DNA from: Moringa oleifera
Lineage: Eukaryota > Streptophyta > Magnoliopsida > Brassicales > Moringaceae
Direction: 5' to 3'
NCBI GenBank assembly: GCA_021397835.1
Contig: JAJFZO010000407.1
Span: forward strand, 1,116,001-1,180,000
Length of the DNA stretch: 64,000 nt
Within the stretch, counting starts at the first letter, position 1. Every line of letters starts with the position of its first letter. Shown here in pieces: positions 23,466 through 38,900 of the stretch. Made by a program: the position numbers and the translations under genes. A model generated the notes under the pieces. That model was not told where the DNA came from and searched no databases. It saw only the letters and a program-made list of their open reading frames with translations.

Positions 23466-24326
23466 GAGGTTCAAACCCTCCTTCTAGCGGCTGTTGTGTT
23501 TTTTTTTTGCCTTACTGAAAAAGTCCGCTTTCACTACAGCTACTACAAAGAAATCAAACTCTTAGTTCAACTGACTCATCTCTGTCTCTCTGTTGTTTAT
23601 GACAGTGGGCGAACAGTCTGTGCCAAGGAGCTAATCTGCCCCTTCCTGTGCCTTTGAAGGTGTGTCAGTATGATCTGTTTACCATTTCCCATCTTCTGAG
23701 CTCTTAGTTCAATGATTGTACAAGTTCATGCTCCAAAAAACGGCCGTGATTAACCTAAAATGAGAAATCATCTGTAAGGGCTGATATTGGGTAATTTTGA
23801 AATAGAATGCTCAATTGTTGAAAAAAAAAAAAAAGGAAGTGCCATAGGTAAAACAAAGAAATCAACCATCAAAGTCAATAGAATGCAAGTTGGAATTCAT
23901 GTTATTTTTTCATTGATTCTGAATATCTGACTTCATACATTGGGTACACTTGATTGATAATTATTTGTTCTTCTCATCTTGGAATTCATACATCATCTTC
24001 CAAGAGTGGAAAATAAAATCTCATCCAAGTAAAACCAGGAAACTGCTTCTCCTGATTAGCTGTTTTTGTGTCTCCATCTTTTACCTGAGCAGGTAGATAA
24101 AATACAGGGTGGAGCCCGATTGGGTTTTATTACAATCGAAGACGGCAACACAGAGGTCCCTGTCTACATAGATTGCTTGGTCTTTCCGGCAACCGCTGGC
24201 TCTGGTCCGATCTTTCGAGCTATAAGAAACGGACCGCAGAAAGATAAGACTCCTCCTGGTGAGCCGAGGATCATGAGAAGCCTCTTGCAAGCCCTCCAGA
24301 AATCAGTTGAAATTGCTAGACTTTGA
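22908..24326 (+). CDS. conserved plant protein, probably plastid (DUF7148-like), function unknown
   Basis: Three exons: 22908-23222, 23606-23659, 24093-24326; phases close to 200 residues. The first 70 residues (MACPMRQLLQPTRGG onward) are Ser/Arg/Thr-rich with few acids, like a chloroplast transit peptide. The core starts at VSLGTMKLPLDTDLTRIETL and continues with the exon 2 peptide WANSLCQGANLPLPVPLK. It then runs through KIQGGARLGFITI, VPVYIDCLVFPATAGSGP and PPGEPRIMRSLLQALQKS to the end. I recognise this as a conserved land-plant family with no known activity; the DUF number is recalled and not checked. Exon 2, only 54 bases, was found by homology and fits both phases. A complete tRNA-Asn gene sits inside intron 1 in the same orientation. 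Confidence 0.82.
23416..23489 (+). tRNA. tRNA-Asn (anticodon GUU)
   Basis: Seventy-four bases fold as a standard cloverleaf. Acceptor stem GCTGGAA pairs with TTCTAGC (one G-U), with G as discriminator. The D arm carries AGCTCAGTTGG (A box), the anticodon loop is CTGTTAA, and the T arm is GGAGG-TTCAAAC-CCTCC (B box). No intron. It lies in intron 1 of the plastid-type gene. A T8 run right after the gene (23499-23506) is a good RNA polymerase III terminator. Confidence 0.97.
23499..23506 (+). terminator. probable RNA polymerase III terminator of tRNA-Asn
   Basis: A run of T starting about ten bases after the tRNA 3' end, on the coding strand. Oligo-T of four or more is the pol III stop signal. 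Confidence 0.6.
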
Positions 24327-25087
24327 GCTGGTTTGACATTTCAGATGTGAAAATTTTCAGGGTTGCCATGAAAATTTAACTTTGGATAATCTGGTTATGG
24401 AAAGAGATTTTAGCCTTTTCCTCATGTATTAATTTATGTTTATTTGTCTTTGGATTTTTAGAATTTTTATTGGATTGTATGTCCATTCCATTGTCGTCAA
24501 AATTGTTTTGAAAAATAATGGTTACATTAGATAATAATAATACACATAAAATTAGGATAAAAATAAATAAAAAAACCCTTTTTATCAAACTCATTTTTGT
24601 ATTTAAATTTTGATGTGTTTATTAAATTAATTATATTTCTAATGTTTCAATTTAATTTAAATTAATTTTGACTTTCATAATGAAAAATTAATATATTTTT
24701 ACTGTTAAAACATTTTAAAAATGATTTAAGTAATTTTTATCTTTGATTCAGAGTTTATCATTTACTTTTAAATATTTTTTTGATATAATTATTTTAAAAT
24801 ATTGATAATATAAATTATTTAAAAATATTTTATATAATTTAAATATTTGTAATTTTCATTGCAACAATTATATTAAATATTTAGATAAAGTACCAAGGAC
24901 AAGAATTCAACTATGCGGGCCGAACTGGACTGTAATGACGTCAAAGGTTTTACATAACTGAACCGACTATAAATCCACATGGCAGTAGCCCGATTATCCT
25001 TTTTGTGCAGAAGCCGAAGATGCTGTCTCCTAAAACCCCTTAGGCGGAACTCTTGCTCTGGAATGAGCAGTGGATAGGAATAAAAAA
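24327..25087. other. intergenic, AT-rich, with the ORANGE upstream region
   Basis: AT-rich from about 24470 to 24880. The last 200 bases are more mixed and are the likely promoter and leader of the ORANGE gene. No other gene seen. Confidence 0.55.
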
Positions 25088-27981
25088 ATGGCTTCTTTCT
25101 CGATTCTCTGTCATAATCATCCTCTTCCATCAACCGCCAAAACCCTAGTCTCTTTCTCTTCTTCCAATGGAAACCCGTCGCAACTCTCGCTATCCAAATA
25201 CCCGTCTCCACCTCGGAGACTCTGCTGCTCAGGTAACGGCTCCCCTGGTTCTCTTCCCTCGGGTGATAACAGTTTAAGGTTAGTGCGTTATTCTATTTCT
25301 TCCTTTCCCGTTTTAATCATGTTATTTTTTAGTTTCAAATTTCCATTGAATTGGGGTCTGCCACTCAGAATTTTAATTGGCTTTGGCATCTTGCGTGCAA
25401 AAAAGAAATTGACCATATGGGCAAAAGTTGATTATTGAAATTGAGCTCATTTAGCTCCTCATGATGGTATGTGGATTCTGCTATTGTCTGACATGGGTAC
25501 TAATCTGGGGGGTGAACTGTAAACATTGTTCTTTAAATCAGACTGGTCATAGGAATTCTTACATATGCTGTGGTTTTACAGTAACTTCTGCATAATTGAA
25601 GGACCAGAGACTGTTCAGGATTTTGTGCAGATGCAGCTGCAAGAAATCCAAGATAACATAAGGAGTAGGCGCAACAAGATCTTTCTCCTCATGGAAGAGG
25701 TGAAGGCTCTCAAAATTGATGTTGAATTTTTATTAGTGGTGATGAAAAATTCCTACCCTTAACCAATTCTTTTATCTTCTTCCCCTGAACTTTTTGGTAT
25801 AAGTTTTGTCAGGTAAGGAGACTACGAGTGCAACAACGGATTAAGTGTAGCAAAGTTATTAATGACAGTGGTGATGAAGAGGCAAATGAGATGCCAGACA
25901 TCCCATCATCTATTCCATTTCTTCCTTATGTGGTGAGTTATGGAAGTCCTCTGTATAATACCATGGGATTTTGACTTAATTGAGGACATTGATAGTTAAC
26001 CACCCATGAAACAGAAGTGATGCTGATATTAAACAGTTGGGGAATATTATGTCCATGCTCCTACATTTTCTATCTTTAATTCTTCTGAGATTTGTGGATT
26101 TGATGGTCAACTTACCTTGCACAATTTTGTTTTTGGAGTAGACGCCAAAGACTTTGAAGCAGCTGTACTTGACAAGCTTATCGTTCATCTCTGGAATAAT
26201 TATATTTGGGGGCCTTATTGCGCCAACTGTAAGTTTTGGAAAGAGCTCCAGTTTTCATTTCTTCCGATGTGTTCTACTAATTGCTTGTTTTATTTATTCG
26301 ATTAGCATCTTCCTTTGTTTTCCACCATGTATTGTACATATCTTGGAGTCATATTATTCAAGTCAACCCCATTGAAATCATCTCTTCACAGAGTCGTGAT
26401 GAAGTGAGACTGAACCCACTGGCTAGGATTACCATTTTGAGATCAAATTTGCACTTTAGTTGCCCTAGAGTTGCTTTTAACAATTAAAAATTGAGTTCAT
26501 GGAGGACAGCAGTATTTGAGGTGGTTCTGTAACAACCATATTCATAATTTGTGAGGGATGATTCACCAATAAAGATGAAACTAGAAAATTTCCAAACAAA
26601 AGATACTGATGGGAGAAGGAAAAGATAAATATAACAAGGGAACATGAAGAGTGCAATATGATTTCGCATTTCTAATGCCATGCAGTGTAAGTTTGGTTAA
26701 GTGATGAGCAGGCTTGAATGTGGAGAGAAGGAGAGGTTTTGCCATCTCGCTGAAAATAACGCTAGCTAGGGTGAGCCTGACTAATGCTTTTTCTCTGTTG
26801 CTCCAGAATCTCAAACTAATTAGATAAAAGATTTTGTGAATATCAATTACTTGTATCTAAAGAGCCCTATGATGATGGGTTCTTAAATCTTGTAATAATA
26901 GGTGTTCTTATCCTATGGATCCTCAAATATGGTTGGGCTAACTGTCTTAATCTTTTCATGGCAGCTCGAACTAAAATTAGGCCTAGGAGGCACCTCTTAT
27001 GAAGATTTTATACGCAACATGCATTTGCCACTGCAATTGAGGTATTCACAGAACTAATGTCTCTCTTCACAAATTTGAAATTTAAAGCAACCAAAGGTTA
27101 GTGCTTGGTAACTTTTGGATTTCTTAATTCAGTCAGGTCGACCCCATTGTAGCCTCCTTTTCAGGCGGTGCAGTTGGTGTCATTTCAGCCTTGATGTTAA
27201 TTGAGGCTAACAATGTTGAGCAGCAACAGAAGAAATGTTGCAAATATTGCCATGGGAGTGGTATGTATCATTCTGTGGCCAATATACTTGAATGAAATGT
27301 TAGAGTATTCTTGCCTATTGATAAAGCTTAAAATGGTAGAGAATTCTTTTCATCTTCCTTCTCATCTGAAATTCATATAATACTTATGTCCGATCCCATG
27401 GTAGGATACTTGTCGTGTGCCCGATGTTCTGCAAGCGGTGTGCGCCTGAGCATTGATCCCATCTCATTGTCCAGTGCTTCCGAGCGTCCTTTGCAAGTTC
27501 CCACAACTCAAAGGTGTCCAAACTGCTCCGGTGCAGGAAAGGTACAGAAAGTTGCCTGTAGTCAATTTACTGTTGGTTTAATCTGAACACTGCCTGAGAT
27601 TCTATACTGGCTACAGCCAATATTAACAATAATCTGCAGGAGTCACCTTTTATGGCTCAACTTTACCTGCTAAACATGAAAGGCAGAAGAAAAAAGGGAA
27701 TTTAATCATTGAAAACATGCTGAAAATGTACTTATGCTTTGCAACAAAAGAGAAAACTCAAGCTAAAAGATTTCAGTTCCATATGTTTTGTTGCTTGAAA
27801 TGTTTACAGTGGGCTAGTACAACTTCTGAAAATGATTGGTTTTATGTTTTTCGTGTCTTCATGATGATTTTTCACAGTTGCTGATTGTTTGTGTTACCAA
27901 CAGGTAATGTGCCCAACATGCCTTTGCACTGGGATGGTCATGGCAAGTGAACATGACCCACGAATTGATCCATTTGATTAA
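25088..27981 (+). CDS. OR: ORANGE protein, plastid DnaJ-type zinc-finger chaperone
   Basis: Eight exons: 25088-25278, 25582-25699, 25813-25932, 26142-26228, 26965-27041, 27133-27260, 27405-27541, 27904-27981; phases close to 311 residues. Order: Ser-rich transit peptide (about 1-60), the signature FCIIEGPETVQDFVQMQLQE, the basic RRLRVQQRIK stretch, two membrane helices (about 149-170 and 203-222), and a cysteine-rich DnaJ-like domain with four CxxCxxxG units (CKYCHGSG, CARCSASG, CPNCSGAG, CPTCLCTG), ending HDPRIDPFD. OR holds phytoene synthase in active form and promotes chromoplast formation and carotenoid build-up. The IRSRRN motif, where I recall the melon and Arabidopsis Arg-to-His gain-of-function change to lie, is unchanged, so this looks like the ordinary allele. 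Intron 4 (26229-26964) is the longest. Confidence 0.96.
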
Positions 27982-28659
27982 GTTGTAGCCTTTCCTGTAG
28001 GCACTGAGATTTTCTTGTTTTGGACCTTTGACAAAACCATTTGTTGGCTGAAACAATGAAAGGGGAATAAACGAAAAACTTTGAATGCTCTCTCCCGTGT
28101 TGTCTTATTCCGATGGTTGAAGTTAGACATGACTGTTACTGCATCTGCAGTTCTGTTCAATGGATCACTTCAGCTCCCTCTGCCATGTATTGAATCTCAT
28201 TATCGGATTAAGAGGCATGAGTTGAGTAATTCATAAGACACCCAGACGGAGCCAGGAAAGGAAGCTGGCAACATGTTGTATGAGAAAGAGGAGGGAGCTG
28301 CTGACTCTTGCCTGACTTCAACATTTCTCCTTGTCTGTTTTAAACCTTTGATTGACGGTGGTACTCTATCACTCCTTTGGGGAATTTCGTCTAGACACAC
28401 TGTTTTTCTCTGTCCTATAAGTTTTTAAAAGAGATTATTTCTGGTATTTTTGGTATTTTAAATAGTAATTTTTTATCTTTTTTTATATTTTAAAAAACAA
28501 AAAAGAAGAAATTGTTTTTCACAATTTATTAATATTAAAAACAATATAAATGAAAAAATTTTATCTACATTGGCTAATTAAGTGTGTGGAGTTTTGCGGT
28601 GAAATTTTGCTAAATATTATATTATATATATAATTAGTGGGGACCTGATACCAAACTGT
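27982..28659. other. ORANGE 3' flank and intergenic DNA
   Basis: Probable 3' UTR of ORANGE followed by mixed sequence, turning AT-rich after 28420. The 28200-28400 minus-strand frame shows no domain. Nothing else recognised before the tRNA. Confidence 0.5.

Positions 28660-28739
<80 letters not shown>
28660..28739 (+). tRNA. tRNA-Leu (anticodon UAG)
   Basis: Eighty bases with a long variable arm, typical of leucine tRNA. Acceptor GACAGTT pairs with AGCTGTC (one G-U), discriminator A. The D arm is TGGCCGAGTGGTCTAAGGC, the anticodon stem CCAGA/TCTGG encloses TTTAGGC, the variable arm is TCCGAAAGGGC-like, and the T arm is GTGGG-TTCAAAT-CCCAC. It ends 137 bases before the start codon of the hydrolase gene on the same strand. 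A TATATATA stretch at 28624-28631 lies about 30 bases upstream, as is usual for plant tRNA genes. Confidence 0.97.
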
Positions 28740-28876
28740 CTATAGTTCTTTTATCCGTCTTTTTCAGTCAGTCACCATACCAACACGACGTCGTTCGTTC
28801 TCATTTTACTTTCATGTCCATGCTGTTGATTTAGCTTGGCTAGACCAACTAGGATGACTGGAGGAGCACGGAGTCC

Positions 28877-31800
28877 ATGGCGAGAACACTGAGGAGCCGG
28901 GAGGGGTTTAACCTCGCAATTCTGTTTCTGAACTCAACGAGTCAGGTTTCCTTTACATGCACAAGGTCATTGCAGACACTAGCTTTCGAAGAGGTACGGA
29001 CATCCCCTGATCGACCTTGCCACTCCACAGCTTTCTTCCTCCACGGCCTCCTGGGATCTCGCCGCAACTGGCGATCCTTTTCTCGGAGCCTCGCTTTTTC
29101 TCTCGCCAAATCCGCTTCTTCTCCTGCTGGTATCTCCCCCTATTTGTTCTTCGGGAGAATTGAATTTTCTTTGGTTTTCTTTACTTCGTTTGAGAGGTTC
29201 TTTTTCATTGTTATTATTTGCGTGCTCTTGTGTCTTGTAGAATGGAGGATGACATTGGTGGACCTGAGAAACCACGGCAATTCGGCTTTGATAGAGGAAC
29301 TGGATCCCCCTCACGACATGGTAAATGCCGCTAAAGATTTGGCTGATTTGGTGAAAGCTAAACGCTGGAAGTGGCCTGAAGTTGTCATTGGCCACTCCAT
29401 GGGTGGCAAGGTTGCGATGCAGTTCGCACAGAGTTGTGCTCTTGGACATTATGGTGAATTCGCTAAACCTCCTAGACAGGTACCCTTTTAGGCCAGAGCT
29501 GCATTGCAAGTGTTTGTTTTGCTAATTAGGTATCATTTTCTATTCCTGTGTATATCTCGCCTTAATTTTATCACTTGGTAGTGGTATGGGGTGATTAAAA
29601 ATCAGCTCTGTTGTATTTACCATAGATTCATTGGAGTAGTCAACTAATTCAATAGCATGTTTGTTCAAGTGCTATAGCTAATGTTGAGATGTATAAACTA
29701 AAAGAAAATATGAAGACTTATAATGAACTTTAGTTGTTGGTCCTGAGCACTTTTGGAAGAAAACAAATCTGATACCAATTGTTCAGATAAATTAGTTGTT
29801 GGTCTGCAGTAGTGCCAATGAAAGTATTAGAGGAAATGTGAATGGAAAGGAGAAAGATACTCTGTCCTTAGATCAGTACTCTTGAGATCAAATCATCCTA
29901 CTTGTTGCAGCAGTGCATTCCTAAAAAATGAAGGTGACATGAGCAGTGCTCTTTTTCTTTTACATGACCCTGTATACAGATGTTATCTCATTTAGTTATA
30001 GAAGGAAAACTAACCAGTGGATGGTTTGTATTCTTATATCTCAATGGTAAGGTGTTACTTGTCTTTATTTGCAAGATGATTAGTCACTATCCAATCGATC
30101 TTGATTTATATCTTGTTCCTCTCAGCTGGCATCCTAGGATAGCAAGTATTGCTCTGAAACTGCAAAAGAGATCATGAGCACTTGAAAATTTGATTAAGCT
30201 ATCTTGGAGATAAATAGTTTTCCAGAAGTGTGAACTTGTCCTGGAAGCTTCTGGTGAAGCCATAGTTATAGATCTCAGCTGGGTGGTGTTCATTCATGAT
30301 TTTTAGTGTCTTGCAGTATGCTTAACCAATAACTAATGATTTTTTTGTTGACTCCTGTGAGATTGAAAATCTGTGTTCTGTTTACAGACGAGAAAATCGT
30401 TATGCCTTTAATTTGTTTCTTGATTCAGAACAGATATGGGTGCTGGATTCTGTTCCTGGAGAAGTGGACCCTGAAAATAGTGATGGTGAAGTAGAGAAAG
30501 TCTTGGAGACCTTGAGAAGTTTACCTTCATCAATCCCCTCCGTCAAGTAAAGCATCTCTCCCTCCAGTGACATGTTACTTCCACGTGCATGGCTGCTTTC
30601 GTTATTCATGAGAACTTTATTTCCTGGATAAGGAGGTCCGACTGCTGGTGTCTGGTAGAGGTTTTTGTAGCATAATATTCTCTTCCGCTACCACCACAAA
30701 TTGCTTTTAAAAGAAAGGCCAGAGTTTAGTGTGTATGTATAATGGCAACTGGTGGGGAGATCAAGTCATTTCATTGTGCATTGCTGAGGAAGTGACTATC
30801 CAAAATTGAGAAGATTACATATGGATATTCATTCTGCATTGTGACCAAAAGATATGCTACTAATCCTTTACTTAGGTTAGTATAGCATATGTAGGATTTG
30901 AGTCTAGATCTCTATCAATGTGGCTGTGTATGTTGTGTTGGTTCTGTAGCATGACAATCCGTGCAGTGCACTGTGTCAGCTAATGTAACAACGTGTGGAT
31001 AAAACACACAGGAGGCAAAACATTAGTTGAATTGTTATCATCTGAAAGTTAAAATGATTTTTAGCCCTGAAAATTTGGGTATTAATCAAAATTGTTGGAA
31101 CTTGTATAGACACATATACGTACACTTGCTTGATCATGGCCCTGCTGGCATACTTGCAGCAGTTTAGGCTAAGGTGTTAAGTCTTACCAAGCAAATTAGT
31201 AGCAGCAACCTTTCTACAAAGGCATGTATTTCTTGTCTTTGCTGCAGTTGCAGCTGTGATGGATATGGTGTTTGTGTTATTCAGAGAAGTGTGTTGGCTG
31301 CAGTTGCAGTAGTGGGGGATAAGGTGTTTGTGTTACCTGGAAAAGTAACAAAAACAACTTGAAGGCTCTAATTGCTTTATTTCTCTGTTTGGTTGGCTCT
31401 GCATGAATGTGCATATATTAGATATTAATGCACAGTTTGAATTGAATATTGCACGTGTAGTAATCATATGTATGACTATGTTTCTGGATATAGGTGGCTG
31501 GTGAACCACATGATTGAACTAGGGTTTTCAAAGTCATTGTCAGAGTGGCTTGGCAGCAGCCTCAAGAGCTCTGGAGATCAGAAGACATGGACTTTTAATC
31601 TTGAAGGTGCTGTCCAGATGTTCAATTCTTACAGGTAATAATATCTCATAACAAGTAGTTTGGAACTTTCTTATTAAAAGAAAAAACAAGTAGTTTGAAA
31701 TTTGTCTTCCTCAACTAACTTCTCATGGAGACTGGTTAGCACTTTCTAGCCTTGCTCCCTCCTTTCTTCTTTCCTTCTAACTTATTAGTGAGTTAATGGA

Positions 31801-32081
31801 TGTACAAATTCTCTAGGGAGACATCCTACTGGTCTCTGTTGGAGAACCCACCAAATGGGATGGAGATAGCAATTGTGCGTGCAGAGAGGAGTGACCGGTG
31901 GGGCTCAGATGTAATACAGCGGCTTGAAAGCCTTGCCAATCAAGGAGGAGATGCAACCAAGGGGAAAGTTTCAGTTTATGTCCTTCCAAATTCTGGTCAC
32001 TGGGTCCATGTGGACAATCCAAAGGGACTTCTTGAAATCATGGCTCCCAATTTTTTATCTCCCAAGAAAACGGAGTCCTGA
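28877..32081 (+). CDS. alpha/beta hydrolase, ABHD11-like
   Basis: Five exons: 28877-29129, 29241-29479, 30434-30546, 31494-31634, 31817-32081; phases close to 336 residues. The fold shows the oxyanion HG in FFLHGLLGSRRNW (His56-Gly57), MTLVDLRNHGNS (strand before the first cap), the nucleophile elbow GHSMGG with Ser137, and the catalytic His in NSGHWVH (His310). The catalytic acid is probably in the AERSDRW loop. Animal ABHD11 is a mitochondrial serine hydrolase; the plant substrate is unknown to me. The Arg-rich, Ser-rich first 35 residues with few acids suggest an organelle presequence, probably mitochondrial. Exon 3 uses the second of two close AG sites, which keeps IWVLDSVPG in frame. Exon 3 to exon 4 is split inside a Lys codon (AA-G). 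Introns 2 and 3 are each about 950 bases. Confidence 0.9.
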
Positions 32082-33135
32082 GTTGTCCATGATATGGAAC
32101 TCTATTTTGCTTTAAGTTTCTAATAATCAGGTATTCTTATAGCTTGATCCTTATAGTGATCTTTTACCCCAAAAAGTCACGATGTTGACGATAACCTTTT
32201 TCCGAAACTTTTGAACTTCAGAAGTAGGATTTCTATATTCATTTTGTCATACTGGACTACCACTATGTACTTTAAATGCTCTGTTCATGTTTGATTCAGC
32301 ATCACTTGAGCTTCAGGCAAGCATTTATAATGTCTCTGTATGTTATTCAAGCTCTCTTGGTTTCAATAAAATTACATATCTTGTTCACAGAGGAAGAAAC
32401 TTTCATTAGCTGAACTGGTAGGATGAAGTCAATGCTCTGACTGGCTTTACTTCAACCAAACCCTAGCCTCTAAACTATGTGTGTTAAACTTTCTGGTGGC
32501 CATGAGATGCAAGTTTAAGGTGTTGGCCTCTCAATTTGTCATAAGTAAATACTTAAATGATGAAAAGAAATCACCAAAAACAAAAGATAATGAACCTTTT
32601 TATATATCCATTTGTTTTCCGAATATTCACCACAAAGAATTCATCTATTGCATGGTATGAATGAATTCTTTTGGTATGTTAAGTTTCTATTATTTTTTAA
32701 AAAAAGAATAAAATATTAATTCAAAACATAATAAAAAAAATTAGTGAAACAAAATGCTTTTAAAATTTAGATAAGTAATAGCAAAATATATATTTTATTG
32801 TTTGTATTTTTTGTTCAATAAATCAATTTATATTTTTAGATTAGGTAACTGACTTTTTTTCAATTTAATTCTCCATAAGAAATCAAATATTTTAAATGCA
32901 TATTTATTTTTGAGATAAATAATATATGAAAATATAAGGTAATTGATAATGATTTTTAGTTCTTTATAAAAATCAATTCATAAAGATTATAACTTCAAAA
33001 TTTTAAATATATATATATTTAAACATTACCATGTTTCCGTCATCCAAAATTCAAAGAGAGTTCTTAGACCAAGCATGGAAAAATAACGCCAAGGGCACTT
33101 GCGTCATTTTTCGTCCGGCAGCCAAAAACCTTACC
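32082..33135. other. hydrolase 3' flank and uS11 copy 1 upstream region
   Basis: Probable 3' UTR to about 32390, then AT-rich sequence. Positions about 32850-32990 resemble the upstream regions of uS11 copies 2 (about 39380-39480) and 3 (about 48440-48550), so the repeating unit of the array starts near 32.8 kb. No other gene seen. Confidence 0.55.
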
Positions 33136-33197
33136 TATAAAATAGATTGTTCCATTTTCTCTCGTTCCCCTCTCACTTAAGAGCTGCGCTAGGGTTT
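33136..33197 (+). promoter_or_regulatory. TATA box and telo-box of uS11 copy 1
   Basis: TATAAAAT at 33136-33143 and TAGGGTTT at 33190-33197. The second is the telo-box in reverse orientation, a known element of plant ribosomal protein promoters, here within the probable leader 58 bases before the ATG. Confidence 0.65.
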
Positions 33198-33254
33198 TGC
33201 TGCAACAAAGAGCTTTCAGACCCCAACTTCCGGTCGCCGTCAATCGTCCCAGCC

Positions 33255-35937
<2,683 letters not shown>

Positions 35938-38900
35938 GTCATACTATATTTGTTCTCAGTTGTTTCAGCGGCTGCTGTGGATTTGGGAACCTCTTTTGAG
36001 CCCTTTATCTTTCTTATATGGTATTATTTTGTTTCTGCAAAACATGCATTTTGGGCATTGTAGTTTTGGATTTGGCTAACATGATACTGGTATTTTGATT
36101 TAAGAATATCATTTTCAAGAGATCAGAAGATATTGTTTATCCTTGTTACTTGTTCTCTTATATATATATGTATATGTATATCCTTGTCTTTTGACATTTT
36201 GAGGTTCTGTAATTCATAGGCTGAATTCTTGTGCCGAGAAGAAAAATAGATTGAATTCTTGTGAAATAATTCTTTTGAAGAATAAGAATTTTAGTCTTAT
36301 GATCTTGAAATTTCTGATCAGATGGTAATTAAGTATTGAATTTCTTATGAATGATGTCTAGGTGTTTTAATTGTAAGTGATTTAAACATGCAGATATTGT
36401 AAATGTAGTGTACAAAATCCTTCAAAAGATAAGAATATGTTAATGTGTTGTGGTGCTTCTGAATTTGTCAGGCAAGTTGGTTATCAGGGTTTGTTCCTAG
36501 ATAGGTGGTTTTGTTATTGTTGGAGGCTCAGCAGAGCATTGGATAATGCAACAGGAAAGCAAAGTCTTCTTTGAAGTACAGTAGATGCATTGAGGATAAC
36601 AAGCTTGGCGAAATTCCCTAAATTGGGTATTAATAATAATGTATTATTAAAAATTTTAAATTTAAAATTGAAATAAATTATTAAATTTATTCATAAATTT
36701 AAAGCAGTTGAAATTACATAAAATAATCAGAAATTAATTAGATATTCACGACTCAGAAAACAATACAGATGCAAAACATTGGATGGTCTAATTAATATCT
36801 GAGTTATTTTTTCTTTTTGTGAGGTGTCAAAAATTCAACACACAAAATTTTCCTAAAGAATCAAGCAGAATATGTAATTGAAAACTAAATAATATTATAT
36901 AAAGTATCCCATACATATAGATCTGGTATTTGATAGATAATTTCAATTAACGTGCACATCTCACTTCCACAGAGATTATGCATAATTATAATAATTTTAT
37001 TTTTTAAAAAATAATTAATTAAATTAAAATATAAAAATAATATAAAATTTTAAATTTTAAAGTAATTTTAATATATGTGAAAAAAATAAAAAAAGTAGTT
37101 CGTACCATACCCACTCTAGCCATTACCATTATGCTCAAAATAATTAAATTTAATGTGCAGAACATAACTATATGTTCTTTTTTTTTTTGTAATAATTCTT
37201 TATAGTTTAATTATTGTGAAGTTTTTGTAAAAAAATGAAAATCTAAATCCTACCATAATGTGACGGTCTTTGAAAATAATTAGATTAGTAATTAGTCTGT
37301 TTTGATGAATCATATGAACTACTAATCAAAATAGTACGTAGAAATAATATCAAAAGCTGTGCTTTTCAAAGTCTAGAGGCTTTCCGATGGGGTCTCGATA
37401 CAGAAAGTTAGGAATCGTATTTTTGTAATTTGCTTTAACGACTCAGACTAATGAAAAAAATTCAAATGCAACACTAGTAATCCTCTAACAAATCACTTAT
37501 AGTGTTCTAAGAATTAATGGTACCTTTGAACCTTCAAGCTATCTATGGATTAGTCTATTCTGGATGCAAATCTATAACCTTCTTGCTTATATAAATATGA
37601 AGATAGGTACGATGTTAAGAGAAACGATAGAGGATGTGGAAGAAATGGAGACATTAAATAGATGAGATTTTAATATTTTGTTATAATTTTTTTTATTATT
37701 ATTATTATAGTTAGATGTTAATTATATCTTCATTAATTAGATTTTTATTAATTAAGTTTTAATTAATTATATTTTAATAATTTAAAAGTTTGTTATATAT
37801 TGATTAAGCAGATGATGATTCACATAATTTATTACTTGCGAGTAAATGATGATTCATATTAATACTATTACTTAATTTAGTATCACGTTATTTATCATTT
37901 AGATATTATTTAAGAATTATTAATAAATATTTATTATAATTCACATGTTTCACATATAAATCAAAATAAATTGTTTGTTAATAATTTTTAAATTTTTTAA
38001 ATTAAACAATTTAAAAATGTGATGTTGTTTGTTAATAATTCATATGTTCCACACATGAATTAAAATAAATTATTTGTTAATAATTCTTGAATTATTTTAG
38101 ATGACATATAAGAGGTATGTTTAGTTGATATTTTTGTCCACATAAGGTAAAAAGTAAACTGCAATAAATCCCAGAGGACATATAAAAATTATATCGACTT
38201 GATATTTTCTTGTCAACATAAGGTAAACAGTAAATTACAATATATCTCACATGACATATAGATTAGTGGCAGTAAGAATGGAACCAACCACAATAGAAAG
38301 AGAAATAATCAACAAAGCAAAATTGACGAACCAAGGTTTGGTCCCTCTTAATACTTTGGAGGTTCATGTTCTCAACCCGAGTATTAACAACACTTGGGTA
38401 ATATTAAATTAATATGTTCTTATTTATAGGTAAAAGAGTTAGGTTGGAAGGCTTGTAGATGAATTCATATAAAGAAATTCAATCTTGATGAGTTTATCGA
38501 TGTACGCACCAAACAAGTTCGTGTAAGTTTTTATTTTTAATATTTAATAAATAATTTTATTTATATTTTTTATATGATTTGATTTAGGTAATAAATTGCT
38601 AAATGAAATTTTTTTCTTATAGGAACATTTCGAGGAGTTGGTTGTATATGCTTCTCAACCATAAGAGGATCTTCCTAGCCACTTGAGGTAGATTATATCA
38701 AGCTCTACCAGAAGGCAACAAATGGAAAGAAAAAGCATTGCATGCATGAAATTGGCTCTCAAGCACACTCATACAACTCAGCGATAGCTCTAACAGTGGA
38801 TGATTTGTCAATAATATAGCCATGCAAGATATGCACTCCCATTTAAAGAAGCAAAATCAAAAGGTGAAGGCAATAGATGAGTGTTTAGAATAGGAGCATC

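Noticed and set aside
28979..29509. 176-codon antisense frame in the hydrolase gene
   Set aside because: Exact shadow of exons 1 and 2 of the hydrolase and crosses its intron; no domain.
32082..33254. Possible gene between the hydrolase and uS11 copy 1
   Set aside because: Only short frames; the sequence is 3' UTR, AT-rich spacer and uS11 promoter.
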